From the NCBI RefSeq assembly GCF_009720385.1, contig NZ_ML769303.1, forward strand, positions 397,979-461,978: a stretch of 64,000 nucleotides of DNA, given 5' to 3'. Both the position numbers and the translations under genes were made by a program. Source of the DNA: Catellatospora vulcania. GTDB taxonomy: Bacteria > Actinomycetota > Actinomycetes > Mycobacteriales > Micromonosporaceae. Positions 8,693-15,404 of this stretch are shown here, in pieces. Under the pieces are notes generated by a model, which was not told where the DNA came from, did not search any database, and worked only from the letters and a program-made list of their open reading frames with translations. How positions within the stretch are numbered: the stretch's first letter is position 1; each line of letters opens with the position of its first letter.

Positions 8693-10231
8693 ATGAGCGG
8701 GATCTTGATCGCAGGCACGACCTCCGACGCCGGCAAGAGCGTGCTGACCGCCGGGGTGTGCCGGTGGCTGCACCGCAGAGGTGTGCGGGTGGCCCCGTTC
8801 AAGGCGCAGAACATGTCGAACAACTCGGCGGTCGTCGTCGACGCGCAGGGCCGCGGCGGCGAGATCGGGCGGGCGCAGGCGCTGCAGGCCTTCGCCTGCG
8901 GGCAGGAGCCGCAGGTGCGGTTCAACCCGGTGCTGCTCAAGCCGGGCAGCGACCACACCAGCCAGGTCGTGCTGCTGGGGCAGGCCGTGGACACCATCGA
9001 CGCGGCGAACTTCCGGCGGCTGAAGCCGGCCATGTCCGGAGCCGCCTTCGCCGCCTACGACGAGCTGTCCGCCGAGTTTGACGTGGTGGTGTGCGAGGGC
9101 GCGGGCAGCCCGGCGGAGATCAACCTCCGGGACCACGACTACGTGAACATGGGGCTGGCCCGGCACGGGCGGATGCCGACGATCGTGGTCGGCGACATCG
9201 ACCGCGGCGGCGTCTTCGCGGCCATGTTCGGCACCGTCGCCCTGCTCGACGCCGAGGACCAGGCGCTGGTTGCCGGATTCGTGGTCAACAAGTTCCGCGG
9301 CTCGCGGGCGCTGCTGCAGCCCGGCGTCGACATGATCGAGGCGGCTACCGGCCGCAGGGTGTACGGCGTGCTGCCGTTCGATGTGGACCTGTGGCTCGAC
9401 GCCGAGGACGCGCTGGCGTACGGGCGGGTGCTCGGGCGGCCCGCCCCGGCGCGGGGGCAGGAATGGCTGCGGGTCGCCGTGGTGCGGCTGCCGCACATCT
9501 CCAATGCCACCGACGCCGAAGCGCTGGCCTGCGAGCCCGGGGTGAGCGTCCGGCTGACCGTTGAGCCGGGCGAGCTGGCCGACGCCGACCTGGTCGTGCT
9601 GCCCGGCACCAAGGCGACCGTGGACGACCTGCGCTGGCTCCGTGACACCGGCCTGGACCAGGCCGTGCTGGCGCACGCACGGGCCGGGCGGCCGCTGCTG
9701 GGCATCTGCGGCGGCTTCCAGATGCTGTCCGAGCAGATCGCCGACGAGGTGGAGAGCCGCCGCGGCGACGTCGCCGGACTCGGGCTGCTGCCGGTGCGCA
9801 TCGTGTTCGCGCCGGACAAGACCCTGTCCCGGCCGGCCGGTCAGGCGCTCGGCGCCGACGTGCGCGGGTACGAGATCCATCACGGGCGGGTGGCGTACCG
9901 GGATCCGGCGCTGGCGTCGCTGATCACCCTGCCCGGCGGCGACACCGAGGGCGCGGCGGCCGGCAACGTGTTCGGCACGCACTGGCACGGCGCGTTCGAG
10001 TCCGACGAGTTCCGCCGCCGCTTCCTCACCCTCGCCGCAGGCCTCGCCGGGCGGCGCGGCTTCGAGGTCGCGCCGGACACGAGCTTCGCCGCGATGCGGG
10101 AGGCGACCGTCGACCGCCTCGGCGACCTGGTCGAGGAGCATCTGGACACCGACGCCCTCTGGCGCCTCATCGAGAAAGGAGCGCCCATGGACCTCCCCTT
10201 CCTCCCACCCGGCGCACCCTCACTCACCTGA
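8693..10231 (+). CDS. cobQ: cobyric acid synthase (CobQ)
   Basis: Glutamine-dependent amidotransferase that amidates side chains b, d, e and g of adenosylcobyrinate a,c-diamide in adenosylcobalamin synthesis. The 512 residues give the normal length. The N-terminal dethiobiotin-synthetase-like ATPase domain begins [18 protein letters not shown] (P-loop) and includes [13 protein letters not shown] and [10 protein letters not shown]. The C-terminal class I glutaminase-like domain has [12 protein letters not shown] (nucleophile Cys, about residue 341) and GTHWHGAFE with its histidine (about 428). cobT and the cobA fusion lie 7.5-11 kb downstream, so cobalamin genes are scattered through this half of the window, not in one operon. 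Confidence 0.95.
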   Translation: MSGILIAGTTSDAGKSVLTAGVCRWLHRRGVRVAPFKAQNMSNNSAVVVDAQGRGGEIGRAQALQAFACGQEPQVRFNPVLLKPGSDHTSQVVLLGQAVDTIDAANFRRLKPAMSGAAFAAYDELSAEFDVVVCEGAGSPAEINLRDHDYVNMGLARHGRMPTIVVGDIDRGGVFAAMFGTVALLDAEDQALVAGFVVNKFRGSRALLQPGVDMIEAATGRRVYGVLPFDVDLWLDAEDALAYGRVLGRPAPARGQEWLRVAVVRLPHISNATDAEALACEPGVSVRLTVEPGELADADLVVLPGTKATVDDLRWLRDTGLDQAVLAHARAGRPLLGICGGFQMLSEQIADEVESRRGDVAGLGLLPVRIVFAPDKTLSRPAGQALGADVRGYEIHHGRVAYRDPALASLITLPGGDTEGAAAGNVFGTHWHGAFESDEFRRRFLTLAAGLAGRRGFEVAPDTSFAAMREATVDRLGDLVEEHLDTDALWRLIEKGAPMDLPFLPPGAPSLT

Positions 10232-10248
10232 CCCCACCCGGCGGACGG

Positions 10249-10314
10249 CCCACAGCTTCGGGGAAAGTGCAGGAACGGCCACGCCGATGGGTGCAGTTTC
10301 CCCGAAACTGTGGG
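10249..10314 (+). repeat. palindromic repeat family A, copy 1
   Basis: Inverted repeat with 23-nt arms (10249-10271 and 10292-10314) and 2 mismatches, core TTCGGGGAAAGTG ... TTTCCCCGAAACTG. Two further copies lie at 20270-20329 and 45601-45662 in the same orientation. It sits between cobQ and the kinase-like gene; it could serve as a transcript-end hairpin for cobQ. Confidence 0.85.
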
Positions 10315-10337
10315 CGGCCGAGCCGGTGAGGAGCGAG

Positions 10338-10886
10338 ATGACGAGCGTTGAGGCGGCACGGGTGCTGGCGGCGGAACCGCGGCTCGGGCGCACCCGACTG
10401 GTGCTGGTCGACGGCCCCAGCGGGGCGGGTAAGACGTTCCATGCGGCGCGGCTGGCCGAGGCGCTGGGCGCACGGTCGGTCTCGGTCGTGCACACCGACG
10501 ACCTGCTCGACGGCTGGGACGACCAGTTCACCTATTGGCCGCGGCTGGAGCGGCAGGTGCTCACGCCGATCCGGTTCGGCGCGCCGGGCGGCTACCACCC
10601 GTACGACTGGCACCTGCGCCGCTTCGGCACCGAGTGGATCACCGTGTGGCCCGCCGAGATCGTGATCGTCGAAGGGGTCGGCAGCGCCCGCGCGGAGGGC
10701 CGCCCCCTGGCCAGCCTCACCGTGTACGTCGACGCCCCGGCCGAGGTGCGCCGGGCGCGCAGCGTGCTGCGTGACGGACCGGCGATGCAGCCGGTGCTGC
10801 GGCAGTGGCGGCGGCGCGAGGCGATCCACTTCGCCGCCGACGGCACCGCCGCGCTCGCCGACCTGCGGATCGACGGGGCGGGCTGA
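10338..10886 (+). CDS. P-loop nucleoside kinase-like protein (uridine kinase family)
   Basis: A 182-residue protein with Walker A VDGPSGAGKT (about residues 22-31), then VVHTDDLLDGWD, where the Asp pair matches the catalytic DDFY-type motif of uridine/pantothenate kinases, and a LID-like Arg-rich segment RRARSVLRDG. The fold is a nucleoside or small-molecule kinase; uridine kinase is the usual database label but the substrate is not certain. The ATG at 10338 is chosen because GGTGAGGAGCGAG precedes it; the longer frame from 10287 runs back into palindromic repeat A and is unlikely. It follows cobQ by 106 bp. A role in cobalamin salvage would be speculation. Confidence 0.7.
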   Translation: MTSVEAARVLAAEPRLGRTRLVLVDGPSGAGKTFHAARLAEALGARSVSVVHTDDLLDGWDDQFTYWPRLERQVLTPIRFGAPGGYHPYDWHLRRFGTEWITVWPAEIVIVEGVGSARAEGRPLASLTVYVDAPAEVRRARSVLRDGPAMQPVLRQWRRREAIHFAADGTAALADLRIDGAG

Positions 10887-10968
10887 GCGGGACGGCCCAC
10901 CGGTGGCACAGGCCCCAACGGGCCGATCACCGTGCAGGTCGTCCGGGGGCCGTGACAGGATCATCCTC

Positions 10969-12342
10969 ATGACGACCCTCACTGTTGACGAGCTGCGCGC
11001 TGCGATCGAGCGCGAGCTCCCGGGGGTACGGGCCGACCTCGAGGCGCTCGTACGCATCCCCGGCATCGCCTTCGACGGCTTCGACTTCGCCCCGCTGGAG
11101 CGTTCCGCCCAGGCGGTCGCCGAACTCATGCGCGGCGTCGGGCTCGACGTGCAGGTCAGCCGGATCGGCGAAGGGCACCCCGCGGTCATCGGCCGCCGCC
11201 CCGCCCCGGCCGGCGCACCGACCGTCCTGCTCTACGCCCACCACGACGTCCAGCCCGTGGGCGACCTGAGCAAGTGGGAGTCGGAGCCGTTCGAGCCGAC
11301 CGAGCGCGACGGCCGCCTCTACGGCCGCGGCGCCGCCGACGACAAGGCCGGTGTCATGGCGCACATCGCGGCGCTGCGCGCGTTCGGCTGCGGAACCGAC
11401 GACGACCGGCTGCCGCTGGGCGTGGTCGTGTTCGTCGAGGGCGAGGAGGAGTTCGGCTCCGACTCGCTGCCGGGCCTGCTGGCCAAGCACAAGGACGAGC
11501 TGGCGGCGGACGTCATCGTCATCGCCGACTCCGGCAACTGGGACATCGGCGTGCCCGCGCTGACCACGTCGCTGCGCGGCATCGTGAACAGCTTCGTCGA
11601 CGTGCAGGTGCTGGAGTCCGCGGTGCACAGCGGCATGTTCGGCGGCCCCGTCCCCGACGCGCTGACGGTGCTGTGCCGGCTGCTGGCCACGCTGCACGAC
11701 GCCGACGGCGACGTCGCGGTGCCCGGCCTGGTCAGCGGCGAAGCCGCGCCGCTGGACTACCCGGTGGACCGCTACCGCGCCGAGGCGGGCATCCTCCACG
11801 GCGTCGAGCTGATCGGCACCGGCCGCATCGTCGACCGGATGTGGACCAAGCCGGCGCTGGCGGTGCTCGGCATCGACGCGCCGCGTACGGCCGAGGCGCC
11901 CAACGCGCTGGTCCCGGCGGCCCGCGCCAAGCTGAGCCTGCGCCTGGCCCCCGGCGACGACCCGAAGTCGGCGTACCAGGCGCTGATGGCGCACCTGGAG
12001 AAGCACGTGCCGTGGGGTGCGAAGATCAGCTTCGAGTTCGAGCACGACGGCAACGCGTGCGTGATCGACGCCACGGGCAAGTACTTCGACGCGGCCCGCT
12101 CGGCGTTCGCCACGGCCTGGGACGGCACCGAGCCGGTCGAGATCGGCGTCGGTGGCTCGATCCCGTTCATCGCCACCTTCCAGGAGATGTTCCCCGGAGC
12201 GTCCATCCTGGTCACCGGCGTGGAGGACCCGCACGCCAAGGCACACGGCCCGAACGAGAGCCTGCACCTGGGCGAGTTCGCCCGGGTCTGCCTCGCCGAG
12301 GCCCTGCTCCTGCACAACGTGGCCGAGGCCGCCAAGGCCTGA
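10969..12342 (+). CDS. M20 family metallopeptidase (dipeptidase)
   Basis: A 457-residue zinc di-/tripeptidase of clan MH. Metal ligands are visible in order: LLYAHHDVQPV (His, about residue 89; the following Asp is the metal-bridging neighbour), YGRGAADDKAG (bridging Asp, about 124), FVEGEEEFGS (catalytic Glu-Glu, about 158-159), VIADSGNWDIG (Asp, about 185) and DPHAKAHGPNE (His, about 424). The domain order is catalytic, lid insert, catalytic, as in the ArgE/DapE/CPG2 group. The cytoplasmic enzyme is likely to recycle peptides. The ATG at 10969 is chosen because CAGGAT lies 7 nt upstream and the longer frame overlaps the kinase gene. It ends in a strong terminator. Confidence 0.88.
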   Translation: MTTLTVDELRAAIERELPGVRADLEALVRIPGIAFDGFDFAPLERSAQAVAELMRGVGLDVQVSRIGEGHPAVIGRRPAPAGAPTVLLYAHHDVQPVGDLSKWESEPFEPTERDGRLYGRGAADDKAGVMAHIAALRAFGCGTDDDRLPLGVVVFVEGEEEFGSDSLPGLLAKHKDELAADVIVIADSGNWDIGVPALTTSLRGIVNSFVDVQVLESAVHSGMFGGPVPDALTVLCRLLATLHDADGDVAVPGLVSGEAAPLDYPVDRYRAEAGILHGVELIGTGRIVDRMWTKPALAVLGIDAPRTAEAPNALVPAARAKLSLRLAPGDDPKSAYQALMAHLEKHVPWGAKISFEFEHDGNACVIDATGKYFDAARSAFATAWDGTEPVEIGVGGSIPFIATFQEMFPGASILVTGVEDPHAKAHGPNESLHLGEFARVCLAEALLLHNVAEAAKA

Positions 12343-12355
12343 CCGCCGACCACCA

Positions 12356-12415
12356 GGGACCCGTCCCGCCTCGCGCCCGTGCCGGGCGTCGGGGCGGTGC
12401 GGGTCCCCACTTTTT
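12356..12415 (+). terminator. intrinsic terminator of the M20 peptidase gene
   Basis: GC-rich hairpin whose outer arms GGGACCCG (12356-12363) and CGGGTCCC (12400-12407) continue into paired CCGCC/GGCGG and CGCCCG/CGGGCG blocks with small internal loops, followed by TTTTT at 12411-12415. Confidence 0.75.
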
Positions 12416-12482
12416 CATAGACGCTGGCCTATCTGGTTGAGTACGATCTTGTTTTTCTCATCCAGATAGGCCAGCGTCTATG
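12416..12482. repeat. perfect 21-bp inverted repeat with AT-rich loop
   Basis: Arms 12416-12436 (starting CATAGACGCTGG) and 12462-12482 are exact reverse complements; the 25-nt loop contains GTTTTTCTC. It is much lower in GC than its surroundings. It lies between two convergent genes directly after a terminator T-run, with no second copy seen in the window. Confidence 0.9.
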
Positions 12483-12516
12483 CATGACGGGGTGTCCGGT
12501 TACAGGGCGGCCAGGG

Positions 12517-13590
12517 TTACAGGGCGGCCAGGGAGCGGGCGTAGTTGACCTGGGCGTGGATGTGGGCGACCACGCGCTGGTCGGTCACCGGGATGCGGAC
12601 CACGTACTGGCGCGGGCCGTTGGTGATGATGACCTGGACGGTGCCGGTGTACCGGGTCTCCTTGGCCAGCAGGAAGAGCAGGCTCAGGAAGCAGAGCAGG
12701 AAGAAGCCCACCACGGCGCAGACGACCGCCCAGGCGGGGATGCGCTGCTGGGAGTGCCACTGATCGCTGACCGCCCACTGCGAACCGCGCAGCGGTATCT
12801 CACCCGACGGCGTGTGGATCGTGGTCGAGCTGACGGACACCTCGCCGAGCTGCACGAGCACCGGCCCGGGGCCGGCGGAGGGCCGCCCGGGCGGCGTGGC
12901 CGGGGGACGGGTCGCCGGAGCAGGCGTGTGCGGCATCTGCAGTCGCGGCGGCGCGGGCTGTGCGGCTCGCGCCGTGGGCGGCGGTGCCACCGGCGGCGGG
13001 GCCGGCGGCGCGGCGGGCGGGGCGGGTGGCGCGGCGGCGACCGGCGGCGTCCAGGGCGACGCAGCCACCGGGGGAGTCGAGACCTGCGCGGATCCGACCG
13101 CGGGTGCGGAGGCGATCGGCATGGTGGGCGCGAGCGGTGGTGTGCGTGGTGCGGCGGGCGGGCTGGAGACCTGCGCGGATCCCACCGCAGGCGCGGAGGC
13201 GATCGGCATGGTGGGCGCGAGCGGTGGTGTGCGTGGTGCGGCGGGCGGGCTGGAGACCTGCGCGGATCCCACCGCAGGCGCGGAGGCGATCGGCGCCGTC
13301 GGCGCGAGGGGCGGGGCGGGCACGGACGCCGAGCCGACCGCGGGCGCCGACGGGATCGGCTGCGTCGGGTCGGCCGGTGGCGTGGACGGGGTCACCGGCG
13401 GGGCGGCGAGGTAGACCACGGGCATGGTCGGCGGGGCCGGCGGTTCGCTCGGCGGGGCGGCGACCGGGACCTGTGCCGCGTCGGGCATCTCGGCACGGGC
13501 GCGTGCGCCGAACGCCGACATGGGCTGGGTCGGCAGCGGCAGGGTCGGCGGCAGGTCGGGGCGCGGCTGGTCGGGCTGCTCGTCGGTCAC
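12517..13590 (-). CDS. proline-rich protein with C-terminal membrane domain, function unknown
   Basis: A 357-residue protein (368 if the ATG at 13623 is used). The first 230 or so residues are almost entirely Pro/Ala/Ser/Thr and contain three tandem 29-residue units (APAVGSAQVSSPPAAPRTPP core). The remainder is ordered: an LVQLGEVSVSSTTIHTPSGEIPL strand-rich stretch, one or two membrane segments (IPAWAVVCAVVGFFLLCFLSLLFLLA written in part), then a short domain TGTVQVIITNGPRQYVVRIPV. This C-terminal arrangement resembles the DUF6232-type actinobacterial membrane proteins, a weak match. Start GTG at 13590 is preferred because TATCGT lies 6 nt upstream. Confidence 0.6.
   Translation of the reverse strand: MTDEQPDQPRPDLPPTLPLPTQPMSAFGARARAEMPDAAQVPVAAPPSEPPAPPTMPVVYLAAPPVTPSTPPADPTQPIPSAPAVGSASVPAPPLAPTAPIASAPAVGSAQVSSPPAAPRTPPLAPTMPIASAPAVGSAQVSSPPAAPRTPPLAPTMPIASAPAVGSAQVSTPPVAASPWTPPVAAAPPAPPAAPPAPPPVAPPPTARAAQPAPPRLQMPHTPAPATRPPATPPGRPSAGPGPVLVQLGEVSVSSTTIHTPSGEIPLRGSQWAVSDQWHSQQRIPAWAVVCAVVGFFLLCFLSLLFLLAKETRYTGTVQVIITNGPRQYVVRIPVTDQRVVAHIHAQVNYARSLAAL
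13079..13339. repeat. three tandem 87-bp units in the proline-rich gene
   Basis: Units begin at 13079, 13166 and 13253 with GAGACCTGCGCGGATC. The first two differ at only a few bases; the third diverges in its second half. The 87-bp period keeps the reading frame (29 residues), so copy number can change without disrupting the protein. Confidence 0.9.
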
Positions 13591-13596
13591 ACCGGC

Positions 13597-13602
13597 ACGA
13601 TA
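13597..13602 (-). promoter_or_regulatory. -10 element, probable leaderless promoter for the proline-rich gene
   Basis: TATCGT on the minus strand, 6 nt, then GTG at 13590. It decides the start in favour of 13590 over the ATG at 13623. Confidence 0.45.
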
Positions 13603-13635
13603 GCCGTTGCCCGTCCACGGCATCAGCGCTCACCG

Positions 13636-13673
13636 GGGTGATCGCACGTGCGCGGGCCGCGGTGCGATCACCC
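13636..13673. repeat. 12-bp inverted repeat in the SURF1/proline-rich intergenic gap
   Basis: GGGTGATCGCAC (13636-13647) pairs with GTGCGATCACCC (13662-13673), 14-nt loop. It is downstream of the SURF1 stop and upstream of the proline-rich gene promoter on the same strand, so either a terminator-like hairpin or an operator. Confidence 0.6.
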
Positions 13674-13737
13674 GGCGTCCGCACCGGACAGTGTGCTTAC
13701 GGCGGCGGCCGGGGTGATGCCGGAACGGCAGGCCAGG

Positions 13738-14556
13738 TCAGGCCGATGCGGCGGCGTCGGCCGGTGCGGCAGTCGGCTCCGGGTCCGGGCCCGCGCCGGA
13801 CTCGGCGGCGGCCTGCTCGCGCAGATCCTTGCGGGCCAGATAGGCCACGCCGACCAGGGCGCCGGCCGCGAAGATCCACCACTGTACGGCGTACCCGAGG
13901 TTGAGCCAGTCGTTCTCGTGGCCGACCTCGATCGCGGTCAGCCCCTGCGCGCCGGGGGTGTCGGCGTCGGCGAGCAGGTACGCGCCGAGCACCGGGTAGG
14001 GCAGCTTGTCCGCGATGGCCGGCAGGCTGACCCGGCGCGTCTCCCAGTGGCCGTTGCGCTGGTCGACGGCGCCCGCGCCGGATTCGGTCAGGTGCACCCG
14101 GCCGACGACGGTGACGGGGCCGGTCGGCGCGGCGGGGAACGCCGGCGCGACGGTGATGCCGTCGGGGTGCGGCGGCACCCAGCCGCGGTCGACCAGCAGC
14201 GCCGAGCCGTCGGCCAGCAGCAGCGGGGTGAGGATCTCGTAGCCGACGGTGCCGTCGACGGTGCGGTTGCGGACCAGGATCTCCTGCGTGGTGTCGTACC
14301 GCCCGGTGGCGGTGACCCGGGTCCAGGCCGAGTCGTCCCCGGGGCCGGGCGCCGCGCCCTTGCCGGCGGGGGCGGCGGCCAGCACGTCGCCCACCGGCAC
14401 CGGCGTGACCACGGTGCTGGCGTCGATCCGGTCGTTGATCGCGCTGCGCAGTTCGTAACGGCTCCACTGCCAGCGGCCGAGCAGCACCATCACGAAGGAG
14501 GCGAGCAGGGCGACGGCGAAGACGGTCAGCCAGCGGCGGGAGAGGAGGGCGTGCAC
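13738..14556 (-). CDS. SURF1 family cytochrome oxidase assembly protein
   Basis: A 272-residue membrane protein with one N-terminal membrane segment (WLTVFAVALLASFVMVLLGRWQW, about residues 9-31, including the conserved LGRWQW-type Trp-Gln-Trp exit motif) and a second near the C-terminus (WWIFAAGALVGVAYLAR). Between them lies the extracytoplasmic domain with VTATGRYD, ILVRNRTVDGTVGYEILTPL and LLVDRGWVP, the SURF1 signature. Family members help insert heme a into subunit I of aa3-type cytochrome c oxidase. No oxidase gene is adjacent. The start is GTG at 14556 with TAAACT 6 nt upstream. Stop is 147 bp before the downstream proline-rich gene. Confidence 0.9.
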   Translation of the reverse strand: MHALLSRRWLTVFAVALLASFVMVLLGRWQWSRYELRSAINDRIDASTVVTPVPVGDVLAAAPAGKGAAPGPGDDSAWTRVTATGRYDTTQEILVRNRTVDGTVGYEILTPLLLADGSALLVDRGWVPPHPDGITVAPAFPAAPTGPVTVVGRVHLTESGAGAVDQRNGHWETRRVSLPAIADKLPYPVLGAYLLADADTPGAQGLTAIEVGHENDWLNLGYAVQWWIFAAGALVGVAYLARKDLREQAAAESGAGPDPEPTAAPADAAASA

Positions 14557-14562
14557 CCGGGC

Positions 14563-14568
14563 AGTTTA
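14563..14568 (-). promoter_or_regulatory. -10 element, probable leaderless promoter for the SURF1 gene
   Basis: TAAACT on the minus strand, 6 nt, then the GTG start at 14556. Confidence 0.5.
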
Positions 14569-14734
14569 CCCAGGCCGTGAGCTGTGAGTTCTGTCACGGC
14601 CGATCGGTGGAGCGGTCACTCGGACGACCGGATGGCACAGCGGGTATGGTGCAGCTTCGGACAGCGGCCGCGCGTCTGAAGAACAGCACCTGTGCTCCGC
14701 CGAGGCGGCCGCCCTTACGTCTGGAGTTCTCCGT

Positions 14735-15334
14735 ATGTCTGCCAATCCCGATTCCGGCGGGGCCGGGCTGGGCAACGTCGCGGTGCGCCGGTTTCCGACG
14801 ATGACCGTGCAGACGCCGCGGCTGGACGTGCGCCCGCTGGTGGGCGCCGACGCCGACCCGGTGACGGAGATCTTCGCGGACAAGCAGACGCAGCGCTGGC
14901 TGCCGTTCCCGAAGGAGTTCGGGCAGATCGACGGGCGCTCGTGGTGCACGGAGATGGCGGGGGAGCGCCGCGACAGCGGGGCGGGCGACCACTACGGCAT
15001 CGTGCGGCGCGAGGACCAGCGGCTGGTCGGCTGCCTGTGGACCAAGCGCACGGACTGGGTCGGCCGGGTCACCGAGATCTCGTACGCGGTCTCCGCGGAC
15101 ACCCGCGGCCTGGGCATGGCGCCGGAGGCGGTGGACGCGCTGACCCTGGCCCTGGTGCTGGAGCACGGCTTCCAGCGCATCGAGCTGCGGGTGGCCCCGG
15201 GCAACACGGCGTCGCGGCGGGTGGCCGAGAAGGCCGGTTTCACCTACGAGGGCCTGCTGCGCAACGCCGGGTACGTGCACAGCGGCCGGGTGGACCTGGA
15301 GGTCTGGTCCATCGTCGCGGCCGACCTGCGCTGA
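14735..15334 (+). CDS. GNAT family N-acetyltransferase (RimJ/RimL type)
   Basis: A 199-residue protein with the RimJ/RimL-like GNAT layout: LDVRPLVGADADPVTEIFAD at the N-terminus, EISYAVSADTRGLGMAPEAVDALTLA as motif A, where the acetyl-CoA pyrophosphate loop RGLGMA corresponds to the usual Q/RxxGxG/A, and LRVAPGNTASRRVAEKAGFTYEG as motif B, followed by the typical LRNAGYVHSGRVDLEVWS ending. It transfers acetyl from acetyl-CoA to an amine, possibly a protein N-terminus or a small molecule; the target is unknown. Start ATG at 14735 follows CTGGAG with spacing of about 9 nt. It is convergent with the penicillin-binding protein gene, with a strong terminator between. Confidence 0.85.
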   Translation: MSANPDSGGAGLGNVAVRRFPTMTVQTPRLDVRPLVGADADPVTEIFADKQTQRWLPFPKEFGQIDGRSWCTEMAGERRDSGAGDHYGIVRREDQRLVGCLWTKRTDWVGRVTEISYAVSADTRGLGMAPEAVDALTLALVLEHGFQRIELRVAPGNTASRRVAEKAGFTYEGLLRNAGYVHSGRVDLEVWSIVAADLR

Positions 15335-15353
15335 ATCGCCGAACACAGCCGGA

Positions 15354-15395
15354 ACAGCGAAGGGGCCCCGCCGACCGGCGGGGCCCCTTCGCTGT
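15354..15395. terminator. strong bidirectional terminator
   Basis: A 19-bp perfect stem (15354-15372 with 15377-15395, core AGGGGCCCCGCC) with a GACC tetraloop, between convergent genes. Both sides have short A/T flanks. Confidence 0.85.
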
Positions 15396-15404
15396 GTGAG
15401 CCGT

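Noticed and set aside
12416-12482. attL/attR of a mobile element
   Set aside because: It is a single site with both arms adjacent; no direct repeat or integrase exists in the window.
13079-13339. Tandem repeats suggesting a CRISPR array
   Set aside because: Units are 87 bp, contiguous without spacers, and keep the frame of a Pro-rich gene; no cas genes are present.
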